Positions 9,159 to 18,530 of a stretch of DNA of 64,000 nt are shown here, piece by piece. Position numbers and translations under genes: made by a program. Each line of letters opens with the position of its first letter. Within the stretch, counting starts at the first letter, position 1. The stretch comes from Pseudomonas taiwanensis DSM 21245 (GTDB lineage Bacteria > Pseudomonadota > Gammaproteobacteria > Pseudomonadales > Pseudomonadaceae), in the NCBI RefSeq assembly GCF_000425785.1, contig NZ_AUEC01000005.1, positions 268,584 to 332,583 on the forward strand, in the 5' to 3' direction. Under the pieces are notes generated by a model. It saw only the letters and a program-made list of their open reading frames with translations. It did no database searches and was not told the origin of the DNA.

Positions 9159-11021
9159 TTACTCCTCGATCTCATTCAGGTTGCGCCCGGCCAGTGCGGC
9201 TTTGACCGTCGAATCAAGGCGACGGGCGGCAAAAGCATCGGTCACCTGCGACAGACGCTTGGTCTGCTGCTCGATGGCCGCGCCATCGGTGCCGCTAAGC
9301 AAATCACGCAATTCTTGCATCTGATGCTCGATAGCCACGCGCTCATCACTGCTGAGCAAACGATCGCCATCGGCGTCGAGGGCGCCCTGCACCGCTTCAA
9401 GCAGGCGCTCGCCGTCGACCTGGTGCTCGCGCAACTGTCGGGCCTGCTTGTCGGAACCGGCGTGCTCGAAGGAATCCTTGAGCATGCGTGCGATCTCGCC
9501 ATCGGTCAGGCCGTAGGACGGTTTGACCTGGATGCTGGCTTCGACGCCCGAGCCGAGTTCGCGGGCGGCGACGCTCAGCAGGCCATCGGCGTCGACCTGG
9601 AAGGTGACGCGGATCTTCGCCGCACCGGCGACCATGGCCGGGATTCCACGCAGCTCGAAGCGCGCCAGGGAGCGACAGTCGCTGATCAACTCGCGCTCGC
9701 CCTGCAGGACGTGGATCATCATCGCCGACTGGCCATCTTTGTAGGTGGTGAATTCCTGGGCGCGAGCCACCGGGATGGTGGTATTGCGCGGAATCACCTT
9801 TTCCATCAGCCCGCCCATGGTCTCAAGCCCAAGGGACAGCGGGATGACGTCCAGCAACAGCAGTTCGCCACCCTCGCGACGATTACCGGCCAGGGTATCG
9901 GCCTGGATGGCAGCACCGATGGCTACCACCTGGTCAGGGTCGATAGAGGTCAGCGGCGTACGGCCGAACAGTGCACCGACGGCGTCGCGCACGCGCGGAA
10001 CGCGGGTGGAACCGCCTACCATGACCACGGCACCGACCTCGTCGAGCTCAACGCCACTATCACGCACGGCGCGGCGGCAAGCCTTGAGACTGCGGGCGAC
10101 CAGTGGCTCGATCATGGCTTCGAAGGCAGCGCGGCTCAGCTCGCCTTGCCAGGCGCCGTGGCTGACACTGACCACGTCGGCATCGGTCAGGGCCTCCTTG
10201 GCAGCGCAGGCGCTTTGCAGCAGCTGACGCTGGGTGGCCGGGTCGAGGTCGGCGGACAGGCCGGCCTGCTCGATGATCCAGCCTGCAATGGCATGGTCGA
10301 AGTCATCGCCGCCCAGGGCGGTATCGCCACCGGTCGCCAGCACCTCGAAAACACCTGCGGTCAGGCGAAGTATGGAGATATCGAAGGTACCGCCACCCAA
10401 GTCATAGATGGCCACCAGGCCTTCGGCTTTCTGGTCCAGGCCGTAGGCCACCGCCGCGGCAGTGGGCTCGTTGAGCAGGCGCAGCACGTTCAGGCCGGCC
10501 AGCTTGGCGGCGTCCTTGGTGGCTTGGCGCTGGGCATCGTCGAAGTAGGCCGGCACGGTGATCACCGCCCCTACCAGCTCGCCACCCAGGGTGGCTTCCG
10601 CTCGCTCGCGCAGCACCTTGAGGATGTCGGCGGAGACTTCCACCGGGCTCTTCGGCCCCTGGACCGTGTCGATGAACGGCATGTGCGACTCGCCGCCGAC
10701 GAAGCGGTACGGCAGCTGCTCGCCCAGTTGCTTGACGTCGGCCAGGCCGCGCCCCATCAGGCGCTTGACCGACAGCACGGTGTTCAGTGGATCGCTGGAG
10801 GCCGCCTCGCGCGCTGCCAGGCCGACTTCGCTACGGCCATCGAGGTAGCGCACGGCGGAAGGCAGGATGACATTACCCTGCGCATCGGGCAGAGGCTCGC
10901 TGCGACCGCTGCGCACGGCAGCGACCAGAGAATTGGTGGTACCCAGGTCGATACCCACCGCCAGGCGACGCTGGTGAGGTTGCGGGCTTTGACCGGGTTC
11001 GGCGATCTGCAGTAGGGCCAT
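9159..11021 (-). CDS. hscA: Fe-S cluster transfer chaperone HscA (Hsp70 type)
   Basis: HscA is the specialised Hsp70 that, with HscB, releases clusters from IscU by recognising its LPPVK motif. The 620-residue product has the Hsp70 ATPase signatures GIDLGTTNS and [11 protein letters not shown], then a substrate-binding domain and helical lid. The partner motif LPPVK is present in the IscU of this operon. It is immediately followed by fdx. Confidence 0.98.
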   Translation of the reverse strand: MALLQIAEPGQSPQPHQRRLAVGIDLGTTNSLVAAVRSGRSEPLPDAQGNVILPSAVRYLDGRSEVGLAAREAASSDPLNTVLSVKRLMGRGLADVKQLGEQLPYRFVGGESHMPFIDTVQGPKSPVEVSADILKVLRERAEATLGGELVGAVITVPAYFDDAQRQATKDAAKLAGLNVLRLLNEPTAAAVAYGLDQKAEGLVAIYDLGGGTFDISILRLTAGVFEVLATGGDTALGGDDFDHAIAGWIIEQAGLSADLDPATQRQLLQSACAAKEALTDADVVSVSHGAWQGELSRAAFEAMIEPLVARSLKACRRAVRDSGVELDEVGAVVMVGGSTRVPRVRDAVGALFGRTPLTSIDPDQVVAIGAAIQADTLAGNRREGGELLLLDVIPLSLGLETMGGLMEKVIPRNTTIPVARAQEFTTYKDGQSAMMIHVLQGERELISDCRSLARFELRGIPAMVAGAAKIRVTFQVDADGLLSVAARELGSGVEASIQVKPSYGLTDGEIARMLKDSFEHAGSDKQARQLREHQVDGERLLEAVQGALDADGDRLLSSDERVAIEHQMQELRDLLSGTDGAAIEQQTKRLSQVTDAFAARRLDSTVKAALAGRNLNEIEE

Positions 11022-11063
11022 GCTTATCTGAATACCTTAGGCGTCATCACGGGAGACACCGGG

Positions 11064-11585
11064 TTAATCGTCGAGGCGCTCTTCCAGTTGGCGCACTTCT
11101 TGGGCGAGCTTGTCGAGGAACTGCATGCGGCGCATCAGGCGTTCAGCCTTGTCGCGCTCGGCAGGCACATCCCAGCAGGCGGCGAAATCCTCGTTCAGCG
11201 TGTCCTGGGCAGCCTTGAGGCGCCTCTTGAACACGGCGACACCGTCGAGGTCGGCTTCGTCCTGCAGCTCTTCGAGTTCTTCGCGCCACTGCATCTGCTG
11301 CAACAGGAAGTCGGGGTCATGGACCGTGACCTCCTGGGGCACTTCGTGACCACTGATGGCCAGCAGGTAGCGGGCTCGACGTGGCGCACTGCGCAGGGTC
11401 TGGTAGGCGTCGTTGAGGGTTGCGGACTTCTCCAGCGCCACCCGCTGCTCCCGCTCGGAAGCGTCGGCGAAGCGGTCCGGATGCACCTCACGGGCCAGCT
11501 CGCGGTAGCGAGTGGCCAACTTGTCGAGGTCCAGGCGGAAGCAGGGCTGGAGGTCAAACAGCGCGAAATGACAAGGAGTACCCAC
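11064..11585 (-). CDS. hscB: Co-chaperone HscB (J-domain protein)
   Basis: HscB stimulates HscA ATPase and delivers IscU. The N-terminal J domain carries the essential HPD tripeptide ([10 protein letters not shown]), and the C-terminal three-helix bundle binds IscU. The start is the GTG at 11583-11585 (173 residues, the usual length); the longer open frame would run into iscA. It lies eight bases after the iscA stop. Confidence 0.96.
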   Translation of the reverse strand: MGTPCHFALFDLQPCFRLDLDKLATRYRELAREVHPDRFADASEREQRVALEKSATLNDAYQTLRSAPRRARYLLAISGHEVPQEVTVHDPDFLLQQMQWREELEELQDEADLDGVAVFKRRLKAAQDTLNEDFAACWDVPAERDKAERLMRRMQFLDKLAQEVRQLEERLDD

Positions 11586-11593
11586 GGCCAGCC

Positions 11594-11917
11594 TCAGACG
11601 TTGAAGCTTTCGCCGCAGCCACACTCACCGCGCACGTTGGGGTTGTTGAACTTGAAGCCTTCGTTCAACCCTTCCTTGACGAAGTCCAGCTCGGTGCCGT
11701 CGAGGTAGACCAGGCTCTTGGGATCGATGATCACCTTGACGCCGTGGTTCTCGAACACCTGGTCTTCGTCAGCCAACTCGTCGACGAACTCCAGCACATA
11801 GGCCAGACCCGAGCAGCCGGTGGTGCGCACGCCCAGGCGGATGCCCTCGCCCTTGCCGCGCCCTTCGAGGGAACGCCGCACGTGGTTGGCGGCGGCTTCT
11901 GTCATGCTGATAGCCAT
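11594..11917 (-). CDS. iscA: A-type iron-sulphur carrier IscA
   Basis: IscA is an A-type carrier that supplies 4Fe-4S clusters to apoproteins. The three conserved cysteines are present in GCSG and in the C-terminal CGCG motif. At 107 residues it has the standard length. It lies between iscU and hscB. Confidence 0.97.
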   Translation of the reverse strand: MAISMTEAAANHVRRSLEGRGKGEGIRLGVRTTGCSGLAYVLEFVDELADEDQVFENHGVKVIIDPKSLVYLDGTELDFVKEGLNEGFKFNNPNVRGECGCGESFNV

Positions 11918-11949
11918 CGGAACTCCTTACTAACCGTGCAACAGGCGGC

Positions 11950-12336
11950 TTAGATCAAGCCTTTCTTCTGCTTGTAATCGCGAACGGCGGCCTTGATGGC
12001 ATCTTCGGCGAGTACCGAGCAGTGGATCTTGACCGGCGGCAACGCCAGTTCTTCTGCCAGCTGGGTGTTCTTGATGGTTTCGGCTTCGTCCAGGGTCTTG
12101 CCCTTCATCCACTCGGTGGCCAGGGAGCTGGAAGCGATGGCCGAACCGCAGCCGTAAGTCTTGAACTTGGCATCTTCGATGATGCCTTGCTCGTTGACCT
12201 TGATCTGCAGACGCATCACGTCACCGCACGCGGGAGCGCCGACCATGCCAGTCCCGACATCCGGGTCCTCGGCGTTCATCTTGCCGACGTTGCGTGGGTT
12301 TTCGTAGTGGTCGATGACCTTTTCACTGTATGCCAT
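11950..12336 (-). CDS. iscU: Iron-sulphur cluster scaffold IscU
   Basis: IscU is the scaffold on which IscS sulphur and iron are assembled. The three ligand cysteines lie in GAPACGDV, YGCGSAIASSS and IHCSVLAEDA, and the HscA recognition motif LPPVK precedes the third. The length of 128 residues is standard. It lies 46 bases after iscS. Confidence 0.99.
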   Translation of the reverse strand: MAYSEKVIDHYENPRNVGKMNAEDPDVGTGMVGAPACGDVMRLQIKVNEQGIIEDAKFKTYGCGSAIASSSLATEWMKGKTLDEAETIKNTQLAEELALPPVKIHCSVLAEDAIKAAVRDYKQKKGLI

Positions 12337-12382
12337 GGTGCAATTCCTTCCTCATCAGGGAGCCGCTCTTGCCGGCGACTGC

Positions 12383-13597
12383 TTAGTGGGCGGCCCACTC
12401 GATCTTGGAGATGTCAACGCCGTCTTTGTACATGTCCCACAGCGGCGACAGCTCACGCAGTTTGTTTACCGCTTCGCAGACTTTCTGCGCGGCGTAGTCG
12501 ACTTCTTCTTCAGTGGTGAAACGACCGAAGGAGAAGCGGATCGAGCTGTGCGCCAGCTCGTCGTTGCGGCCCAGGGCGCGCAGGACGTAGGACGGTTCGA
12601 GCGAAGCGGAGGTGCAGGCCGAACCGGACGAAACGGCGATGTCCTTCAGCGACATCAGCAGCGACTCGCCTTCGACGTAGTTGAAGCTCAGGTTCAGGTT
12701 GTGCGGCACGCGAGCGGTGCGGCTGCCGTTGACGTACAGCTCTTCGAGGTCGGAGACCTGGCTGAAGAAGCGGTCGCTCAGGGCCTTGATGCGCGCATTC
12801 TCGGTGGCCATTTCCTGCTTGGCGATGGCGAAGGCTTCGCCCATGCCGACGATCTGGTGGGTCGGCAGGGTACCCGAACGCATGCCGCGCTCATGACCAC
12901 CGCCGTGAATGATGGCTTCCAGGCGCACGCGCGGCTTGCGGCTGACGTACAGCGCGCCAATACCCTTGGGCCCATAGACCTTGTGGGCCGAGAAGGACAT
13001 CAGGTCGACCTTCAGCTTCTGCAGGTCGATTTCGACCTTGCCTGCCGACTGGGCAGCATCGACGTGGAACAGCACGCCGCGAGAGCGGGTCAGTTCGCCG
13101 ATCGCGGCGATGTCGTTGATCGAACCAACTTCGTTGTTGACGTGCATCAGCGAGACCAGAATGGTGTCGTCGCGCAGGGCCGCCTCGACCATGGCCGGGG
13201 TGACGATACCGTCTTCGCCCGGCTCCAGGTAGGTGACCTCGAAGCCTTCACGCTCGAGCTGGCGAGCGGTATCCAGGACCGCCTTGTGCTCGATCTTGGA
13301 GGTGATGATGTGCTTGCCCTTGGTCTGATAGAAGTGCGCAACGCCCTTCAACGCCAGGTTGTCGGACTCGGTGGCACCACTGGTCCAGACGATCTCGCGC
13401 GGGTCGGCGTTGATCAGCTCGGCAACCTGGCGACGGCCGTTCTCAACCGCTTCCTCGGCTTTCCAGCCAAAGACGTGGGAGCGCGACGCCGGGTTACCGA
13501 AGTTCCCGTCGACCAGCAGGCACTCGGCCATTTTCTGGGCAACGCGTGGGTCGACCGGCGTGGTCGCGGAGTAATCGAGGTAGATCGGCAACTTCAT
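12383..13597 (-). CDS. iscS: Cysteine desulphurase IscS
   Basis: IscS is the PLP enzyme that takes sulphur from cysteine for Fe-S clusters, thiolated tRNA and other cofactors. The PLP lysine motif [10 protein letters not shown] and the catalytic cysteine loop [10 protein letters not shown] are intact. I chose the ATG at 13595-13597 (404 residues) with AGGAG nine bases upstream; the open frame extends upstream without a ribosome site. IscS may also serve the selD/mnmH pathway in this window, because it can supply selenide. Confidence 0.98.
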   Translation of the reverse strand: MKLPIYLDYSATTPVDPRVAQKMAECLLVDGNFGNPASRSHVFGWKAEEAVENGRRQVAELINADPREIVWTSGATESDNLALKGVAHFYQTKGKHIITSKIEHKAVLDTARQLEREGFEVTYLEPGEDGIVTPAMVEAALRDDTILVSLMHVNNEVGSINDIAAIGELTRSRGVLFHVDAAQSAGKVEIDLQKLKVDLMSFSAHKVYGPKGIGALYVSRKPRVRLEAIIHGGGHERGMRSGTLPTHQIVGMGEAFAIAKQEMATENARIKALSDRFFSQVSDLEELYVNGSRTARVPHNLNLSFNYVEGESLLMSLKDIAVSSGSACTSASLEPSYVLRALGRNDELAHSSIRFSFGRFTTEEEVDYAAQKVCEAVNKLRELSPLWDMYKDGVDISKIEWAAH

Positions 13598-13650
13598 TGG
13601 GTATCTCCTATCAGGCGGTTGGCGTCGCTCGTCGCTGTCGGTCAATCAGG

Positions 13651-14142
13651 TCAGTCGACGGCGGACGTCTCAATCTTGTCCAGCTGGGCGGAACGGCCTA
13701 CGACACGGCGCAGGTCCTGGCGCTGGGCGACTTCCTGCACCTCTCGGCGCATGACGAGGTCGGCCAGGCTGATGCCACTGAGGAATTCGTGGATCTGCTG
13801 GCTGAGGTCACACCACAAGTGGTGGGTCAGGCAGGTGTCGCCGGCATGGCAATCCCCCAGGCCCTGGCAACGGGTGGCATCGACCGATTCGTTGACCGCG
13901 TCGATGACCTGGGCCACCTGGATGGTTTCCATGCCCCGCGACAGCTGGTAGCCGCCGCCTGGGCCGCGCACGCTGGAAACCAGACTGCTGCGGCGCAGCT
14001 TGGCGAACAGCTGTTCCAGATAAGAGAGGGAAATGCCCTGGCGCTCGGAAATGTCGGCCAAAGACACCGGCCCATGCTGCGCGTGCAACGCCAGGTCAAG
14101 CATGGCGGTCACGGCGTATCGGCCTTTGGTAGTCAGTCGCAT
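13651..14142 (-). CDS. iscR: Fe-S sensing transcriptional regulator IscR
   Basis: IscR is an Rrf2-family repressor of the isc operon when it carries a 2Fe-2S cluster. The 163-residue product has an N-terminal winged helix ([20 protein letters not shown]) and the cluster motif [13 protein letters not shown] followed by a His pair. It is the first gene of the operon, with probable IscR sites in its own promoter, which implies autorepression. Confidence 0.98.
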   Translation of the reverse strand: MRLTTKGRYAVTAMLDLALHAQHGPVSLADISERQGISLSYLEQLFAKLRRSSLVSSVRGPGGGYQLSRGMETIQVAQVIDAVNESVDATRCQGLGDCHAGDTCLTHHLWCDLSQQIHEFLSGISLADLVMRREVQEVAQRQDLRRVVGRSAQLDKIETSAVD

Positions 14143-14179
14143 GGCTAATGGGTACCACGGGAGTTACAGGATGTGAGCG

Positions 14180-14208
14180 AGTATGCGATTCCCGAGCATT
14201 TAAGTCAA
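14180..14208 (-). promoter_or_regulatory. iscR promoter (sigma-70 type)
   Basis: On the minus strand, -35 TTGACT (14203-14208) and -10 CATACT (14180-14185) are separated by exactly 17 bases. The predicted start of transcription is about 30 bases before the iscR ATG. Confidence 0.8.
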
Positions 14209-14235
14209 CTATTAGACCTACTGCTTTAGTCGGGT
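14187..14235 (-). promoter_or_regulatory. Two candidate type 1 IscR binding sites
   Basis: The upstream site contains CCGACTAAAGCAGTAGG (minus strand, about 14217-14233), close to the type 1 consensus YYGACTRWWWYAGTCRR. The second, TTGACTTAAATGCTCGG (about 14192-14208), covers the -35 box with a weaker right half. The tandem arrangement resembles that described for the E. coli iscR promoter. Confidence 0.6.
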
Positions 14236-14321
14236 TTGCATGCGGGAGGCGGGCGCGATTGTAGCAGCAATGGGGCGTGAGCACACGCCCCATGTATCAG
14301 TATGCCTTCAGCCTGGCGCGA

Positions 14322-15107
14322 TCAATGCGGCTGAGTGTCGCGCTGGGCCGGCTGCACGATCTCGGCGAAGTCGTCATCGGGCAGGGCCGGCAACTTCGTG
14401 GCACAGTAGTCGCTGCCCATCTTGGTCAAGGCACCGCACATGCCTTCCAGGCGGTCGTCGACCGCCTGCAGGTGGTCGAGCATCTGACCGATGGCGCGGG
14501 CCACCGGGTCCGGCATGTCGCCACTGACGCCATAGGCATCGAAGCCGATCTTTTCGGCCATGGCCTTGCGCTTGGCCTCGACTTCGTTGTCGTCGGACTT
14601 GACGATGATACGCCCCGGAATACCCACGGCGGTCGCACCGGCCGGCACCGCCTTGGTCACCACCGCATTGGAGCCGATCTTGGCCCCTGCCCCGACAGTG
14701 AACGGTCCCAACACCTTGGCGCCAGCCCCCACCACGACACCGTTCTCCAGCGTCGGGTGGCGCTTGCCTTTGTTCCAGCTGGTGCCACCCAGCGTCACGC
14801 CCTGGTACAGCGTCACATCATCCCCGATCTCGGCGGTTTCGCCGATCACGATACCCATGCCATGGTCGATGAAAAAGCGCCGACCGATGGTCGCCCCCGG
14901 GTGGATCTCGATCCCGGTCATCCAGCGGCCGAAATTCGAAACCAGGCGAGCCAGCCACTTGAAATCGCGCTTCCAAAGGGCATGCCCGAGCCGATGCAGC
15001 CAGATGGCGTGCATGCCCGGGTAGCAGGTGAGCACCTCGAAGGCATTGCGCGCCGCAGGGTCACGGTGGAAAACGCTTTGGATATCTTCACGCAGACGCT
15101 CGAACAT
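14322..15107 (-). CDS. cysE: Serine O-acetyltransferase CysE
   Basis: CysE makes O-acetylserine, the carbon skeleton for cysteine, which IscS then consumes. The 261-residue protein has an N-terminal helical domain and a left-handed beta helix of hexapeptide repeats ([33 protein letters not shown]). The C-terminal tail after about residue 170 contains extra acidic and helical sequence, as in other pseudomonads. It starts three bases after trmJ. Confidence 0.97.
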   Translation of the reverse strand: MFERLREDIQSVFHRDPAARNAFEVLTCYPGMHAIWLHRLGHALWKRDFKWLARLVSNFGRWMTGIEIHPGATIGRRFFIDHGMGIVIGETAEIGDDVTLYQGVTLGGTSWNKGKRHPTLENGVVVGAGAKVLGPFTVGAGAKIGSNAVVTKAVPAGATAVGIPGRIIVKSDDNEVEAKRKAMAEKIGFDAYGVSGDMPDPVARAIGQMLDHLQAVDDRLEGMCGALTKMGSDYCATKLPALPDDDFAEIVQPAQRDTQPH

Positions 15108-15110
15108 CTG

Positions 15111-15881
15111 TCAGTCCTTCCGCTTATGCGGCTCGCCCCGTGCGACCTTCTGGGTCTCGGTGAGGATGCCGCGCAAAATGCTCATTTCCGAACGATTGAC
15201 CGCGCTGCGCCCATACAGCCGACGCAAGCGTGGCATCAGGTGCTTGGGCTTCTCAGGGTCAAGGAAGCCGATGTCCACCAGGGTTTTCTCCAGGTGTTCA
15301 TAGAACAGCTCCATCTCGTCCATGGTCGCCAGCTCGTTGCTGCGCAGCGAGTTGGCTTCGAACTTCTCGACTTTCGAGGGCGCACCCTCTGCCGCCAGCC
15401 AGGCCATGCGCACTTCATAGGAGAGCACCTGGACGGCGGCAGCAAGGTTCAGCGAGCTGAAGTCGGGGTTCGACGGAATGTGCACGTGGAAGTGACATCG
15501 CTGCAGTTCTTCGTTGGTCAGGCCGGCGTGCTCGCGCCCGAACACCAGGGCGATCTCTTCGCCACCGCGGGCATGCTCCACCGCCTTGGCCCCGCACTCG
15601 CGGGGATCGATCAACGGCCACGGGATGCTGCGCTCACGGGCACTGGTGCCCATGACCAGGCTGCAGCCGACCAACGCCTGCTCGAGGCTGTCGACCACCT
15701 GGGCATTGTCCAGCACATCGTCGGCGCCGGAGGCGCGGGCGGTGGCATCGACCGCCGGGAACTCTTTTGGCTGCACCAGCACCAGACGCGACAAGCCCAT
15801 GTTTTTCATGGCACGCGCAGCGCCGCCGATGTTGCCGGGGTGGCTGGTATTGACCAGAACAACACGAATATTTTGCAGCAA
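15111..15881 (-). CDS. trmJ: tRNA (cytidine/uridine-32-2'-O)-methyltransferase TrmJ
   Basis: TrmJ is a SPOUT-fold methyltransferase that modifies position 32 of several tRNAs. The N-terminus VVLVNTSHPGNIGGAARAMK, the MGTSARERSIP segment and ALVFGREHAGLTNEEL (SAM-binding knot) are diagnostic. It has 256 residues, standard length. It is divergent from suhB across about 150 bases and is followed closely by cysE. Confidence 0.96.
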   Translation of the reverse strand: MLQNIRVVLVNTSHPGNIGGAARAMKNMGLSRLVLVQPKEFPAVDATARASGADDVLDNAQVVDSLEQALVGCSLVMGTSARERSIPWPLIDPRECGAKAVEHARGGEEIALVFGREHAGLTNEELQRCHFHVHIPSNPDFSSLNLAAAVQVLSYEVRMAWLAAEGAPSKVEKFEANSLRSNELATMDEMELFYEHLEKTLVDIGFLDPEKPKHLMPRLRRLYGRSAVNRSEMSILRGILTETQKVARGEPHKRKD

Positions 15882-16032
15882 GGTGTTGTGCTCTCAGATG
15901 CAGGTTTGGGGGGTAACGATCTTACAGAACCGACCAGCGTAACGCCATGAAAGCAAATGTGACACTTCTGCCGCCAAAGTTTTCTGCTAGAATGATCGGC
16001 TTTCTTCTTTAACATCTCCAGGTGACCCTCCC

Positions 16033-16851
16033 ATGCAGCCTATGCTGAATATCGCCCTGCGCGCCGCTCGCAGCGCCAGTGAACTGATTTTCCGCTCCAT
16101 CGAACGCCTGGACAGCATCAAAGTCGATGAGAAAGAGGCCAAGGACTACGTCTCCGAGGTCGATCGCGCCGCCGAGCAAACCATCGTCAATGCCCTGCGC
16201 AAGGCCTACCCGAACCACTCCATCCAGGGTGAAGAGACCGGCTTGCACGCGGGTACCGGCGAAGAAGGCAAGGACTACCTGTGGATCATCGATCCACTGG
16301 ACGGCACCACCAACTTCCTGCGCGGCATCCCTCACTTCGCCGTGAGCATTGCCTGCAAATACCGTGGTCGCCTGGAGCATGCCGTAATCGTCGACCCTGT
16401 GCGCCAGGAAGAATTCACCGCCAGCCGTGGCCGTGGCGCCCAACTCAATGGCCGCCGCCTGCGCGTCAGCTCGCGCACCAGCCTGGAAGGCGCCCTGCTG
16501 GGTACCGGCTTCCCGTTCCGTGACAACCAGATGGCCGACATGGACAACTACCTGGGGATGTTCCGCGCGCTGACCGGCCAGACCGCCGGCATCCGCCGCG
16601 CTGGCTCCGCCAGCCTGGACCTCGCCTATGTAGCCGCCGGCCGCTTCGACGCCTTCTGGGAGTCGGGCCTGTCCGAGTGGGACATGGCAGCAGGCGTACT
16701 GCTGATCCAGGAAGCAGGCGGCCTGGTAAGCGACTTCAACGGTGGCCACGACTTCCTCGACAAAGGCCACATCGTTGCCGGCAACATCAAGTGCTTCAAG
16801 GCGGTACTGACAGCCATCCAGCCGCACCTGCCAGAGCACATGAAGCGTTAA
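16033..16851 (+). CDS. suhB: Inositol-1-monophosphatase SuhB
   Basis: SuhB has inositol monophosphatase activity and in enterobacteria also acts with the Nus factors in rRNA transcription and folding. The 272-residue product shows the metal-binding motifs GEET, IIDPLDGTTNF and EWDMAAGVLLIQEAGG. AGGTGA precedes the ATG. It is monocistronic, ending at a strong bidirectional terminator. Confidence 0.97.
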   Translation: MQPMLNIALRAARSASELIFRSIERLDSIKVDEKEAKDYVSEVDRAAEQTIVNALRKAYPNHSIQGEETGLHAGTGEEGKDYLWIIDPLDGTTNFLRGIPHFAVSIACKYRGRLEHAVIVDPVRQEEFTASRGRGAQLNGRRLRVSSRTSLEGALLGTGFPFRDNQMADMDNYLGMFRALTGQTAGIRRAGSASLDLAYVAAGRFDAFWESGLSEWDMAAGVLLIQEAGGLVSDFNGGHDFLDKGHIVAGNIKCFKAVLTAIQPHLPEHMKR

Positions 16852-16869
16852 GCGCGCATTGCACGCACG

Positions 16870-16898
16870 AAAAAGCACCCCGAGGGGTGCTTTTTTTG
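16870..16898. terminator. Bidirectional terminator between suhB and the glycine-zipper gene
   Basis: Stem GCACCC (16875-16880) and GGGTGC (16885-16890), extended by A/T pairs, is followed by seven T on the plus strand and by five T on the minus strand. It lies between the convergent suhB and glycine-zipper genes and can serve both. Confidence 0.9.
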
Positions 16899-16949
16899 TG
16901 CCTGTAGCAGCGGCGCTGACTAGGTGAACCGCGCCGACCTGAGCCCCTC

Positions 16950-17492
16950 TTACTGCTGGGCGTCGCTCAGGATCAGCTGGCCATTCTTGTCCACCGGAAT
17001 GGTCGAGCCAGGTTCGTGATCCATTTTCACCCGACCCACTTTGTCACCGATGGAATAGGTCACGTTGTACCCGACCACCTTCTCACTGACGTCATGCACC
17101 GTGCTGCAGCGCGTCTGGGTGGTGGTGTAGGTGTCGCGCTCCTGCATACCTTCTTGCACCTTGTTACCGGCATAGCCACCACCGACCGCACCGGCCACGG
17201 TGGCGATCTTCTTGCCGGTACCACCCCCGATCTGGTTACCCAGCAGGCCACCGGCAATGGCACCGACTACGGTACCGGCGATCTGATGCTGGTCCTTGAC
17301 CGGAGCCTGACGGGTTACCGCCACGTCCTTGCAGACCTCTCGCGGCGTTTTCACCTGCTGCTTGATCGGCTGAACGTCGGTGACTTGAGCATACTCGGGG
17401 CCTTTGTTCACCAAGCTGTAGGTCGCCACAGCACCTCCGGCGGTAACACCGACAGCACCCAGAACCGCACCCACCAGCATTGATTTGTTCAC
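16950..17492 (-). CDS. Glycine-zipper 2TM-domain envelope protein
   Basis: This 180-residue protein has an N-terminal hydrophobic segment (LVGAVLGAVGVTAGGAVATYSLV) acting as signal or anchor and a central glycine-zipper hairpin (IAGTVVGAIAGGLLGNQIGG, AGAVGGGYAGNKV). It has a C-terminal domain with DKVGRVKMDHEPG. Glycine-zipper 2TM proteins are outer-membrane or envelope-stress associated; the exact role here is unknown. The start is GTG behind AGGAGG. It is flanked by terminators on both sides, so it is transcribed alone. Confidence 0.88.
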   Translation of the reverse strand: MNKSMLVGAVLGAVGVTAGGAVATYSLVNKGPEYAQVTDVQPIKQQVKTPREVCKDVAVTRQAPVKDQHQIAGTVVGAIAGGLLGNQIGGGTGKKIATVAGAVGGGYAGNKVQEGMQERDTYTTTQTRCSTVHDVSEKVVGYNVTYSIGDKVGRVKMDHEPGSTIPVDKNGQLILSDAQQ

Positions 17493-17548
17493 GTGAACCT
17501 CCTGATCGTACCCGCGGGACTCACCCGCCTTCTCCCTGCCTTGGAACG

Positions 17549-17583
17549 AAAAAAAAGGCGCGAGTTCAACACTCGCGCCTTTT
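17549..17583 (-). terminator. Terminator of the yajC-secD-secF operon
   Basis: A 12-bp perfect stem (17554-17565 with 17571-17582) with a 5-base loop is followed on the minus strand by an eight-base T run. It lies about 30 bases beyond the secF stop. Confidence 0.92.
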
Positions 17584-17611
17584 GAGGTGCCGGATGGCGA
17601 AGGATCGATCG

Positions 17612-18520
17612 TTAAGGACGGTCGTCCACACCCTCGGTCTTGGCAGGCGGAATCAGGTCTTCACTGCTCAGATTCAGCCAGATCAGCACCACGTTGGCGA
17701 TGTAGATCGACGAATAGGTACCGGCCATGACACCGATGAACAACGCCAGCGAGAAGCCAAAGAGGTTGTCGCCACCGAAGAACAGCAGGGCCGCGATCGC
17801 CAGCAAGGTCGATACCGACGTGGCGATGGTGCGCAACAGGGTCTGGGTGGTCGAGACGTTGATGTTCTCGATCAGCGAGGCCTTGCGCATCACCCGGAAG
17901 TTCTCACGCACCCGGTCGAACACGACGATGGTGTCGTTCAGCGAGTAACCAATGATCGCCAGCACGGCCGCCAGCACCGTCAGGTCGAAGGTGATCTGGA
18001 AGAACGACAGGATGCCCAGGGTCACCACGACGTCGTGGATAAGCGAAACGATGGCACCGACCGCGAACTTCCATTGGAAGCGGAAGGCCAGGTAGATCAG
18101 GATGCCGCCCAAGGCCAGCAGCATGCCCAGGCCGCCCTGGTCGCGCAGCTCTTCACCCACCTGCGGGCCGACGAACTCGACGCGCTTGACGGTCGCCGGG
18201 TTGTCGCCGCCAGCCTTCTGCAAGGCGGCAGCCACCTTGTTGCCCAGCTGCGGGTCATCGCCCGGCATACGCACCAAAAGATCGGTGGTGGCGCCGAAGC
18301 TCTGCACCACGGCTTCGTGGAAGCCCGAATCGACAAGCTCTGCCCGGACGGCCTTGAGGTCGGCGGGGCGCTCGTAGGTCAGCTCGATCAGCGTACCGCC
18401 AGTGAAGTCCAGGCCGAAGTTGAGACCCTTCTGCCACCAGCTGAACAGTGCCAGTACGGTGAGGAGCACAGTGATGGCGAACGCGACATTGCGCACGCCC
18501 ATGAAGTTGATGGTTTTCAT
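17612..18520 (-). CDS. secF: Protein translocase accessory subunit SecF
   Basis: SecF pairs with SecD and uses proton motive force to help SecYEG export proteins. The 302-residue product has six predicted membrane segments and the LNFGLDFTGGTLIE segment. It also carries the conserved NDTIVVFDRVREN motif. I chose the ATG at 18518-18520 behind GGGAG; the open frame continues upstream into secD. It follows secD by ten bases. Confidence 0.97.
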   Translation of the reverse strand: MKTINFMGVRNVAFAITVLLTVLALFSWWQKGLNFGLDFTGGTLIELTYERPADLKAVRAELVDSGFHEAVVQSFGATTDLLVRMPGDDPQLGNKVAAALQKAGGDNPATVKRVEFVGPQVGEELRDQGGLGMLLALGGILIYLAFRFQWKFAVGAIVSLIHDVVVTLGILSFFQITFDLTVLAAVLAIIGYSLNDTIVVFDRVRENFRVMRKASLIENINVSTTQTLLRTIATSVSTLLAIAALLFFGGDNLFGFSLALFIGVMAGTYSSIYIANVVLIWLNLSSEDLIPPAKTEGVDDRP

Positions 18521-18530
18521 CGCAGCTCCC

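Noticed and set aside
8748..11015. Plus-strand open frame of 755 codons opposite hscA and fdx
   Set aside because: Antisense to two highly conserved isc genes with full motifs; typical shadow in a high-GC genome.
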